From Pseudomonas viridiflava (GTDB taxonomy: Bacteria; Pseudomonadota; Gammaproteobacteria; Pseudomonadales; Pseudomonadaceae): a DNA stretch of 64,000 nucleotides. Location: assembly GCF_900582195.1 (NCBI RefSeq), contig NZ_UTHA01000078.1, forward strand, positions 1-64,000. Direction: 5' to 3'. Within the stretch, counting starts at the first letter, position 1. Each line of letters begins with the position of its first letter. The notes beneath the pieces were generated by a model, which saw nothing but the letters and a program-made list of their open reading frames with translations, ran no database searches and was not told where the DNA came from. Positions 57,662 to 64,000 of the stretch are shown here, in pieces. The translations under genes and the position numbers were made by a program.

Positions 57662-58270
57662 TTAAATCATTCCCTTCAGGGCGCGGCGGATCAGGTCTTC
57701 ACTGCTCAAATTCTTGTCCTTGATGGCGGTAATCGCTTTGCTCGCTTCCTGCGGCTTGTAACCCAGGGAAATCAGCGCGCTGACCGCATCGTTCTCGGCG
57801 GTATTGACCGGCGCCGGGCCGTCCGGCTGATTCGGCACCAGCGCGAACATGGCTGGAGAAGTTTCCCAGGCCTTGAAGCGGTCTTTCAGTTCGACCAGCA
57901 GACGCTCGGCGGTTTTCTTGCCCACGCCCGGCACCTTGGTCAGCGCCGACGTGTCCTGCGACTGCACGCAGCGGATCAGCTCGTCGACTTCCAGACTCGA
58001 CATCAAGGCCAGGGCCAATTTAGGCCCGACACCATTGAGACGGATCAACTCGCGAAAAAAGTCTCGCTCACGCTTACCGGCAAAACCATAGAGTAACTGC
58101 GCGTCTTCGCGTACGACCAAATGGGTATGCAGGGTCAGCGGTTCACCGACCGACGGCAGACGATAAAGGGTGGTCATGGGCACTTCCAGCTCATACCCGA
58201 GGCCGTTTACATCCAGAATCAGGTGCGGCGGCTGTTTCTCAGCCAGGGTGCCGCGCAAGCGTCCAATCAC
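57662..58270 (-). CDS. ruvA: RuvA Holliday-junction-binding protein
   Basis: A 202-residue protein that forms the tetrameric junction clamp. OB-fold at the N-terminus ('[12 protein letters not shown]'), tandem helix-hairpin-helix elements ('[14 protein letters not shown]', '[16 protein letters not shown]') near residues 73 and 108, and domain III at the C-terminus for RuvB. GTG start. Confidence 0.97.
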   Translation of the reverse strand: MIGRLRGTLAEKQPPHLILDVNGLGYELEVPMTTLYRLPSVGEPLTLHTHLVVREDAQLLYGFAGKRERDFFRELIRLNGVGPKLALALMSSLEVDELIRCVQSQDTSALTKVPGVGKKTAERLLVELKDRFKAWETSPAMFALVPNQPDGPAPVNTAENDAVSALISLGYKPQEASKAITAIKDKNLSSEDLIRRALKGMI

Positions 58271-58384
58271 GTTTCAGATCCTTGAGCGTTGGCCAGCCGA
58301 GGGCTGGCGACAATCGGAGCGACGGACTCGGGCCGACAACACAGGCGCGAAAGTCCACACTCCATAAATTTGATGCTGATGCTA

Positions 58385-58912
58385 TCAGAGACGCAGGCGC
58401 CCGCCACGACTGCGTGCCGTTCCCAAGCCGTGCGGCAGCAGACTGGAGCGTGTGTGCGCATGGCAAATGGCAATGGCCAGAGCGTCCGAGGCATCGATTT
58501 GCGGTTTGCTGGTCAGTTTGAGCATGTGCATGACCATCATCTGCACTTGTTCTTTATTGGCGGCGCCGGTGCCAACCACCGCCTGCTTGACCTGAGTGGC
58601 CGTGTACTCGGCGATCTCCAGGCACTCTTCGGCGCCCGCCACGATCGCCGCTCCACGGGCCTGCCCGAGCTTAAGCGCCGAATCGGCGTTTTTCGCCATG
58701 AACACCTTTTCGATGCCCATGGTCACTGGGCCGTAGGTCTGGATGATTTCGCGAACGCCGCGATAGACGATTTGCAGACGTTCGTGCAGCTCGCCGGCAC
58801 CTGTGCGAATACAACCCGAGGCCACATAAATGCAGCCACCGCGCCCGGTATCGCGAACAATCCCGTAACCGGTGATACGCGAACCGGGGTCGATACCAAG
58901 AATTAAAGTCAT
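58385..58912 (-). CDS. ruvC: RuvC Holliday-junction resolvase
   Basis: A 175-residue endonuclease. Catalytic acidic residues include Asp in 'ILGIDPGSR' (residue 7), Glu in '[11 protein letters not shown]' and the C-terminal '[14 protein letters not shown]'. Separated from ruvA by 114 bp. Confidence 0.97.
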   Translation of the reverse strand: MTLILGIDPGSRITGYGIVRDTGRGGCIYVASGCIRTGAGELHERLQIVYRGVREIIQTYGPVTMGIEKVFMAKNADSALKLGQARGAAIVAGAEECLEIAEYTATQVKQAVVGTGAANKEQVQMMVMHMLKLTSKPQIDASDALAIAICHAHTRSSLLPHGLGTARSRGGRLRL

Positions 58913-58963
58913 AACGCCTGCAGATTCGGTAAAAGCACGATTTTCAAATCAACCCATAACAAA

Positions 58964-59053
58964 TGTGGGAGCGAGCCTGCTCGCGAAAGCGGTTTCATCA
59001 TCAGCAACGATGTTGCCTGAAAATCCGCCTTCGCGAGCAGGCTCGCTCCCACA
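58964..59053. repeat. REPIN between yebC and ruvC
   Basis: Inverted REP pair, 90 bp, GCCTGCTCG subtype. Confidence 0.95.
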
Positions 59054-59070
59054 TTGAATCGTAGCCGCTC

Positions 59071-59817
59071 TTAACCGAGCTGAGCGGCCACGTCTTCCGG
59101 AATATCAGCGTTGGAATAGACGTTCTGCACGTCATCCAGGTCTTCAAGCATGTCGATCAGCTTGAGTACCTTCTCCGCGCCTTCCAGATCCAGTTCGGCG
59201 CTGGTGGTCGGCTGCATGACGATTTCCGCGTCATCACCCTTGAACCCAGCGGCTTCCAGCGCGTTACGCACGGCATAGAAACTGGTGAACGAGGTGAACA
59301 CGTCGATCGAGCCGTCTTCGTGGCTGACCACATCATCGGCATCGGCTTCCAGCGCCGCTTCGGTCAGCGCGTCTTCATCCACGCCCGGCGCGAAGCTGAT
59401 CTGGCCTTTGCGTTCGAACAGATAGGCAACCGAGCCGTCGGTACCCAGGTTGCCGCCACATTTGCTGAACGCATGGCGAACGGCCGCCGCAGTACGGTTG
59501 CGGTTATCGGTCATGCACTCGACCATCACCGCCACGCCGCCCGGGCCGTAACCTTCGTAGGTCAGCTCTTCAACGTTATCCGCTTCGGTGGCACCAGCAC
59601 CGCGCGCGACGGCACGGTCAATGATGTCGCGGCTCATGTTCGCGCCCAGCGCCTTGTCCAGCGCCAGACGCAGACGCGGATTGGAACCCGGATCACCGCC
59701 GCCCTGACGGGCCGCAACAGTCAGCTCACGGATCCACTTGGTGAAGATCTTGCCCCTTTTGGCATCCTGACGTTCTTTGCGGTGCTTGATGTTCGCCCAC
59801 TTGGAATGACCAGCCAT
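59071..59817 (-). CDS. YebC/PmpR family transcriptional regulator
   Basis: A 248-residue protein of the YebC/TACO1 family. The N-terminal '[20 protein letters not shown]' is diagnostic, and '[21 protein letters not shown]' lies near residue 92. P. aeruginosa PmpR (PA0964, same gene order) represses quorum-sensing pqsR; other members aid translation of polyproline stretches. The start at 59817 follows the family; the frame to 59877 is not needed. Confidence 0.94.
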   Translation of the reverse strand: MAGHSKWANIKHRKERQDAKRGKIFTKWIRELTVAARQGGGDPGSNPRLRLALDKALGANMSRDIIDRAVARGAGATEADNVEELTYEGYGPGGVAVMVECMTDNRNRTAAAVRHAFSKCGGNLGTDGSVAYLFERKGQISFAPGVDEDALTEAALEADADDVVSHEDGSIDVFTSFTSFYAVRNALEAAGFKGDDAEIVMQPTTSAELDLEGAEKVLKLIDMLEDLDDVQNVYSNADIPEDVAAQLG

Positions 59818-59907
59818 AACTCGCTCCGAATTCTCTTTGAAACGTTGCCCGCCCTGCTCATGCAGCGGCCAGCACACAAAAAATCTCGACCTGCTCTCTA
59901 TAGAAAG

Positions 59908-59933
59908 AAAAAAGGCGCATCCGAAGATGCGCC
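59908..59933 (-). terminator. Terminator after aspS
   Basis: 8-bp stem GGCGCATC/GATGCGCC (with the TTCG tetraloop context) and six Ts, 12 bases past the aspS stop. It separates aspS from yebC. Confidence 0.92.
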
Positions 59934-59945
59934 TTCAGGCCCGTC

Positions 59946-61721
59946 TTACTCAGCCTTTGGCGTTTCGCGCAAACGAATATGCAGCTCGCGCAATGCCTTG
60001 GCATCCACCACACCCGGCGCTTGCGTCATCACGTCGGCAGCACTCTGGGTTTTCGGGAAGGCGATCACTTCACGGATCGACTGGGCGCCGGTCATCAGCA
60101 TCACCAGACGATCCAGACCGAAGGCCAGACCACCGTGCGGCGGTGCACCGTACTTCAGCGCGTCGAGCAGGAAGCCGAATTTCTCTTCCTGTTCCGCTTC
60201 ATTGATACCCAGCAGACGGAATACCGCTTGCTGCATTTCCTTGCGATGGATACGGATCGAACCGCCACCCAGCTCGGTGCCGTTCAACACCATGTCGTAT
60301 GCGCGGGACAGAGCGCCGGCCGGGTTGGCTTCCAGCTCTTCAGGAGAGCACTTCGGCGCGGTGAACGGGTGGTGCAACGCGGAGAAGCTGCCGTCGTCGT
60401 TTTCTTCGAACATCGGGAAGTCGACGACCCACATTGGCGCCCACTCGCAGGTCAGCAGCTTCAAGTCGTGACCGAGCTTGATGCGCAGTGCGCCCAAGGC
60501 TTCGCTGACGATCTTGGCCTTGTCGGCGCCGAAGAACACGATGTCGCCGTCAACTGCACCCACGCGATCGAGGATGGCGTTGAGGTTTTCCAGCGGGATG
60601 TTTTTCACGATCGGCGATTGCAGACCTTCAACACCGGCTGCACGCTCGTTGACCTTGATGTACGCCAGGCCCTTGGCACCGTAGATGCCGACGAACTTGG
60701 TGTAGTCGTCGATCTGCTTGCGCGGCATGCTCGCCCCGCCTGGAACGCGCAGTGCGGCGATACGGCATTTCGGATCGTTGGCCGGGCCGCTGAACACTTT
60801 GAAATCGACTTCTTTCAGTTGATCGGCAACGTCGACCAGTTCCAGCGGGTTACGCAGGTCTGGCTTGTCGGAACCGTAGCGGCGCATGGCTTCTTCGAAA
60901 GTCATGTGCGGGAAGTCGCCGAATTCCAGACCCAGCACTTCCTTGAACAGGTTGCGGATCATTTCTTCGGTCAGGCCCATGATCTCTTTTTCATCGAGGA
61001 AGCTGGTCTCGATGTCGATCTGGGTGAATTCTGGCTGACGGTCGGCACGCAGGTCTTCGTCGCGGAAGCACTTGGCGATCTGGTAGTAACGGTCGAAACC
61101 GGCCACCATCAGCAGTTGCTTGAACAGCTGTGGCGATTGCGGCAGGGCGAAGAACGAACCGGCGTGGGTACGGCTAGGCACGAGATAGTCACGCGCGCCT
61201 TCAGGAGTCGCACGGGTCAGGATCGGCGTTTCAACGTCGAGGAAGCCGTTCTCGTCGAGGAAGCGACGGATGCTGGTGGTCATGCGCGAGCGCAGACGCA
61301 GCTTCTCGGCCATTTCCGGACGACGCAGGTCGAGAAAGCGATAACGCAGACGGGTTTCTTCACCAACGTCGGAGAACTCGTTCAGCGGGAACGGCGGGGT
61401 TTCCGACTCGTTCAGCACTTCCAGTTCATAACCCAGCACTTCGATCATGCCCGACGCCATGTTGGCGTTGGTCGCACCGGCCGGACGCAGACGCACCTTG
61501 CCGGTGATCTTCACGACGTACTCGCTGCGCACGCGATCGGCAGCGGCGAAGCTCTCGGCGCGATCCGGATCGAATACCACCTGGGCCAGACCGTCACGAT
61601 CACGGATATCGAGGAAAATCACCCCGCCGTGGTCGCGGCGACGGTGAACCCATCCGCAAAGGGTAATTTCCTGACCTTCCAGGCTTTCGTTCAGTTGGCC
61701 GCAATAGTGGCTGCGCATCAT
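59946..61721 (-). CDS. aspS: Aspartyl-tRNA synthetase, non-discriminating type
   Basis: A 591-residue class IIb synthetase. N-terminal OB-fold anticodon domain ('[12 protein letters not shown]'), catalytic core with '[18 protein letters not shown]', and the bacterial GAD insertion. With the start at 61721 ('[13 protein letters not shown]') His31 and Gly82 fall at the positions that let P. aeruginosa AspRS also charge tRNA-Asn, for later amidation by GatCAB. No asnS is visible here. Confidence 0.96.
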   Translation of the reverse strand: MMRSHYCGQLNESLEGQEITLCGWVHRRRDHGGVIFLDIRDRDGLAQVVFDPDRAESFAAADRVRSEYVVKITGKVRLRPAGATNANMASGMIEVLGYELEVLNESETPPFPLNEFSDVGEETRLRYRFLDLRRPEMAEKLRLRSRMTTSIRRFLDENGFLDVETPILTRATPEGARDYLVPSRTHAGSFFALPQSPQLFKQLLMVAGFDRYYQIAKCFRDEDLRADRQPEFTQIDIETSFLDEKEIMGLTEEMIRNLFKEVLGLEFGDFPHMTFEEAMRRYGSDKPDLRNPLELVDVADQLKEVDFKVFSGPANDPKCRIAALRVPGGASMPRKQIDDYTKFVGIYGAKGLAYIKVNERAAGVEGLQSPIVKNIPLENLNAILDRVGAVDGDIVFFGADKAKIVSEALGALRIKLGHDLKLLTCEWAPMWVVDFPMFEENDDGSFSALHHPFTAPKCSPEELEANPAGALSRAYDMVLNGTELGGGSIRIHRKEMQQAVFRLLGINEAEQEEKFGFLLDALKYGAPPHGGLAFGLDRLVMLMTGAQSIREVIAFPKTQSAADVMTQAPGVVDAKALRELHIRLRETPKAE

Positions 61722-61820
61722 GATAATGGTTCGCTTCTCGTCATTCGATATTCGGTGGAGATCCCGTTGCTTCAAAGCAATGCGGAAACTCACGCGTGTC
61801 GTTCAACCTGGGGTTGAACC

Positions 61821-62042
61821 CTATTCAGATTTGTCGCCACCGGCCAGATTCTTCTTGGCGCCGGTCTTGAAATCGGTTTCGTACCAGCCACCGCCACTGA
61901 GGCGAAAGCCTGGCATCGACAGCTGTTTCTTGAGCTCAGGCGCCTGACAGGCAGGGCAGTCGACCAGCGGTGCCTCGCTGATCTTTTGAATGGCTTCCAA
62001 CTGATGACCACAGGAAGCACATTGGTAATCGTACATCGGCAT
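61821..62042 (-). CDS. FmdB-like zinc-ribbon protein
   Basis: A 73-residue protein with a CxxC-type zinc ribbon: 'YQCASCGHQ' near residue 6 and 'DCPACQAPELKK' near residue 33. The C-terminus is polar. Family members are small putative regulatory proteins of unknown role. It is 99 bp upstream of aspS on the same strand, a conserved neighbourhood in Pseudomonas. Confidence 0.9.
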   Translation of the reverse strand: MPMYDYQCASCGHQLEAIQKISEAPLVDCPACQAPELKKQLSMPGFRLSGGGWYETDFKTGAKKNLAGGDKSE

Positions 62043-62173
62043 GGGGGTGTCTCGGCGATCAGATTGCCACCGCGCGCAGGGCTTTGCGGCGAAAGAGCGG
62101 GATTATATCGATTAAATGCGGCCTGTGCAGCCGTAAGACTGCACAGGCCGCACCCTTGTTTGCAACCGCCGTT

Positions 62174-62512
62174 TCAGAGCGATTCGGCAGGTGTTGCTTG
62201 CTTGATGCCGTTCATGACGCACACCACCCGCACCAGCGCACTGAAATTTTTCACCCCGCCGTGACGCAAATGCACTTCACGGTCGACATGGGACAGCAGC
62301 GAACTGATCGAACAGCAGTTGTCTGCTGCCATATTGCCGAGGATGTTCCAGTAGACCCGCTCCAGCCGCAGACAGGTTGCGTAACCGTTCAGACGCACGG
62401 ATCGCGACGATGGCTGAACCAATGCCATGTCGAATTCGTTGACGAACGGGTCGACTTTAAATTCATGTGGCAAGCTGACAATCCTGTCACCTCGCCTGTC
62501 TCCCTCTACCAT
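62174..62512 (-). CDS. Ribbon-helix-helix domain protein
   Basis: A 112-residue protein with an RHH_4-like pattern: 'LRLERVYWNILGNMAADNC' forms helix A, 'SISSLLSHVDREVHLRHGG' helix B, and 'NFSALVRVVCVMNGI' the C-terminal helix. Members are presumed DNA-binding regulators. I chose the ATG at 62512 because AAGGAG lies about 10 bases upstream; the longer frame to 62572 lacks such a site. The N-terminal 35 residues look like an extension. Target unknown. Confidence 0.78.
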   Translation of the reverse strand: MVEGDRRGDRIVSLPHEFKVDPFVNEFDMALVQPSSRSVRLNGYATCLRLERVYWNILGNMAADNCCSISSLLSHVDREVHLRHGGVKNFSALVRVVCVMNGIKQATPAESL

Positions 62513-62697
62513 ATCGGTGACACTCCTTTGCCATCTCTGCTTGTTTGAAAAGTCACATCCTGTGGCTTTCATAAAAGCGCAGACACAAAGTTATAGCCAG
62601 ACGACTTATTGACCGTCTCCGTAGGATAAGCCAACGATACAAGTAAGATTTCGGACAGCGCGCGAGCCTGACACCACCGGCCCGCGCGTCCGGCTAC

Positions 62698-63168
62698 TTA
62701 TGCTTCCAGTAGCGCGCGCAACATCCACGCGGTTTTCTCGTGAACCTGCATGCGCTGGGTCAGCAGGTCTGCGGTCGGCTCATCGCTGACCTTGTCGAGC
62801 AGCGGAAAAATGCCGCGCGCCGTGCGGGTCACGGCTTCCTGACCATCGACCAATTGCTTGATCATGTCTTCGGCACTCGGCACCCCCACCTCCTCCTTGA
62901 TGGAAGAAAGGCGTGCGTACGTGGCATAGGCGCCCGGTGCCGGAAAGCCCAGGGCGCGAATCCGCTCGGCGATCGAATCCACGGCCAGCGCCAGCTCGTT
63001 GTATTGCTCTTCGAACATCAAGTGCAGCGTGCGAAACATCGGGCCGGTGACGTTCCAGTGGAAGTTGTGGGTTTTCAGATACAGCACGTAGGTGTCCGAC
63101 AACAGACGGGATAGCCCTTCAACGATGGACTTGCGATCTTCTTCACTGATACCGATATCGATTGCCAT
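62698..63168 (-). CDS. dps: Dps-family ferritin-like DNA-protection protein
   Basis: A 156-residue four-helix protein. The ferroxidase site residues are in '[15 protein letters not shown]' near residue 33 and '[20 protein letters not shown]' near residue 52. It oxidises and stores iron and shields DNA in stress. It shares the gene order of P. aeruginosa PA0962. Confidence 0.94.
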   Translation of the reverse strand: MAIDIGISEEDRKSIVEGLSRLLSDTYVLYLKTHNFHWNVTGPMFRTLHLMFEEQYNELALAVDSIAERIRALGFPAPGAYATYARLSSIKEEVGVPSAEDMIKQLVDGQEAVTRTARGIFPLLDKVSDEPTADLLTQRMQVHEKTAWMLRALLEA

Positions 63169-63479
63169 GTTTACCCCCTAACGGCGATTGAATTCATCCA
63201 ACAGGTACAGACCCACTCTAGCAAGGCAACCGACACCCCGCAGCCCTGATTGGCTGCAAGCGCTGCGACAAATCGACCGACGCCATGCCGCTGGCCGGGC
63301 TGATTTGAGTAGCCGCAGGCTTTGCTGTTAAATAGGCAGTGTGTCGCCATGCCCCAATTTTCGGGGTGTTGCGCATAGGCTGATGTCGTGAACGTGTCCA
63401 CCGCCTCTTATTTGTTCCGAAGCGAACCGTGCGCCTTCAGCTCTTCCTTGTGAGCCGTCATAAACGTGAGCCAATCAAA
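63169..63479. other. 311-bp divergent region between dps and the membrane cold-shock gene
   Basis: Non-coding region that should contain the divergent promoters. I see no convincing OxyR, Fur or other operator and no RNA gene in it. Confidence 0.5.
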
Positions 63480-64000
63480 ATGTTGAAAATCGTCCACCTG
63501 CTAATGGGCGCAGCAGCATTGCTGCTGTCGTTCATACCCAGCTTGAAATCCGAAGCCGTTCCCTACCTGCAACAACCCGATGCACTTTACCTGGCCTTTT
63601 TCGGCCTGCTGAACCTGGTGATTGCCCCAGTGATTCCTTACTGGAACAAAGGTCCTCGTCAGCATCTGCAAAACCTGGTCAGCGCTCTTCTGGTACTGAC
63701 CGTCGTCCTGCAAACCTTGACCCTGATCGCCCCGATGCCCGTGATCGCCGGCCAGCCAGCCGTGCTGTTCACCCTGGTGATCGCACTGGTTGCCGTGGTC
63801 TTGCATCTGGCTGTGAGCTTCTATCGTTCTTCACCTGCTGCCGCTCCAGCCAGCTATGACATGGCCAATCGCGATACCGGTACCGTCAAGTGGTTCAACA
63901 CTTCCAAAGGCTTCGGTTTTATCTCCCGGGATTCCGGCGATGATATTTTCGTGCACTTTCGCGCGATCCGTGGCGAAGGCCACCGCGTACTGGTCGAAGG
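63480..64000 (+). CDS. Membrane-anchored cold-shock-domain protein (cut by the window end)
   Basis: 173 codons are visible. Four hydrophobic segments lie near residues 1-20 ('[13 protein letters not shown]'), 36-55 ('[17 protein letters not shown]'), 66-82 ('[17 protein letters not shown]') and 91-112 ('[19 protein letters not shown]'). A linker follows, then a cold-shock domain from about 130 ('[17 protein letters not shown]', '[12 protein letters not shown]') that runs off the edge. The ATG lies at 63480-63482 with GAGCC upstream. Position matches P. aeruginosa PA0961, annotated as a cold-shock protein. The membrane region is inferred from hydrophobicity. Confidence 0.88.
   Translation, partial: MLKIVHLLMGAAALLLSFIPSLKSEAVPYLQQPDALYLAFFGLLNLVIAPVIPYWNKGPRQHLQNLVSALLVLTVVLQTLTLIAPMPVIAGQPAVLFTLVIALVAVVLHLAVSFYRSSPAAAPASYDMANRDTGTVKWFNTSKGFGFISRDSGDDIFVHFRAIRGEGHRVLVE

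Noticed and set aside
21376..59053. REPIN arrays considered as CRISPR
   Set aside because: Each copy is isolated, palindromic and without regularly spaced unique spacers; no cas genes are present.

Overview
The window is chromosomal DNA from a fluorescent-group Pseudomonas. I infer this from the GC-rich codon use, the gene order cpoB-pal-tolBARQ-ybgC-ruvBAC-yebC-aspS-dps, the Entner-Doudoroff glucose cluster with HexR and GltR/GtrS, the arcDABC operon, a GcsR-type glycine-cleavage locus and ten copies of the 'GTGGGAGCGAGC' REP/REPIN family. No prophage, transposase, integrase, CRISPR array or secretion island is visible. Coding density is high and most genes have recognisable families.

Layout. 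0.1-2.2 kb: a DUF3820 protein, a class-V aminotransferase and an orphan protein. 2.3-21.4 kb: glucose supercluster. It holds zwf-pgl-eda divergent from hexR, yeaD, the porin oprB, the ABC importer gtsABCD, an AGE-family epimerase, gltR-gtrS, edd-glk, and divergent gap. It imports glucose, phosphorylates it, converts it through 6-phosphogluconate and KDPG, and feeds glyceraldehyde-3-phosphate onward; HexR-type operators (TTGT-N7-ACAA) lie in the zwf/hexR and edd/gap intergenic regions, and A-rich CA motifs that fit Hfq/Crc targets recur in several leaders. 21.5-26.6 kb: a heme-uptake signalling cassette (ECF sigma, anti-sigma, TonB receptor with STN domain, heme oxygenase). An identical promoter-like motif precedes both receptor and oxygenase. 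26.7-31.3 kb: a YbaN-like membrane protein, a chemoreceptor, a CoA-transferase family III protein with a permuted domain order, and an alkA-like remnant.

31.3-38.6 kb: two divergent arcD paralogues and the arcDABC arginine deiminase operon with an Anr-type box, hairpins or repeats between its later genes, then a DUF5064 gene. 38.7-46.8 kb: the sigma-54 activator gcsR, two TyrR-like 18-bp boxes exactly 100 bp apart, a sigma-54 promoter, and gcvH-gcvP-sdaA-gcvT, with a hexanucleotide repeat before gcvT. 47-49.5 kb: a cold-shock gene, an RDD protein, nadA and tRNA-Lys(UUU). 49.6-64 kb: queC-queE, the Tol-Pal envelope complex, the RuvABC resolvasome, yebC/pmpR, a non-discriminating-type aspS, fmdB-like, a ribbon-helix-helix protein, dps, and at the right edge a membrane-anchored cold-shock-domain protein cut by the window end.

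Nothing here is an obviously new defence or mobile system. The most notable signals are regulatory: the shared heme promoter motif, the paired GcsR boxes, the edd/gap operator array and the recurrent CA motifs. One protein-architecture oddity stands out, the permuted CoA-transferase.
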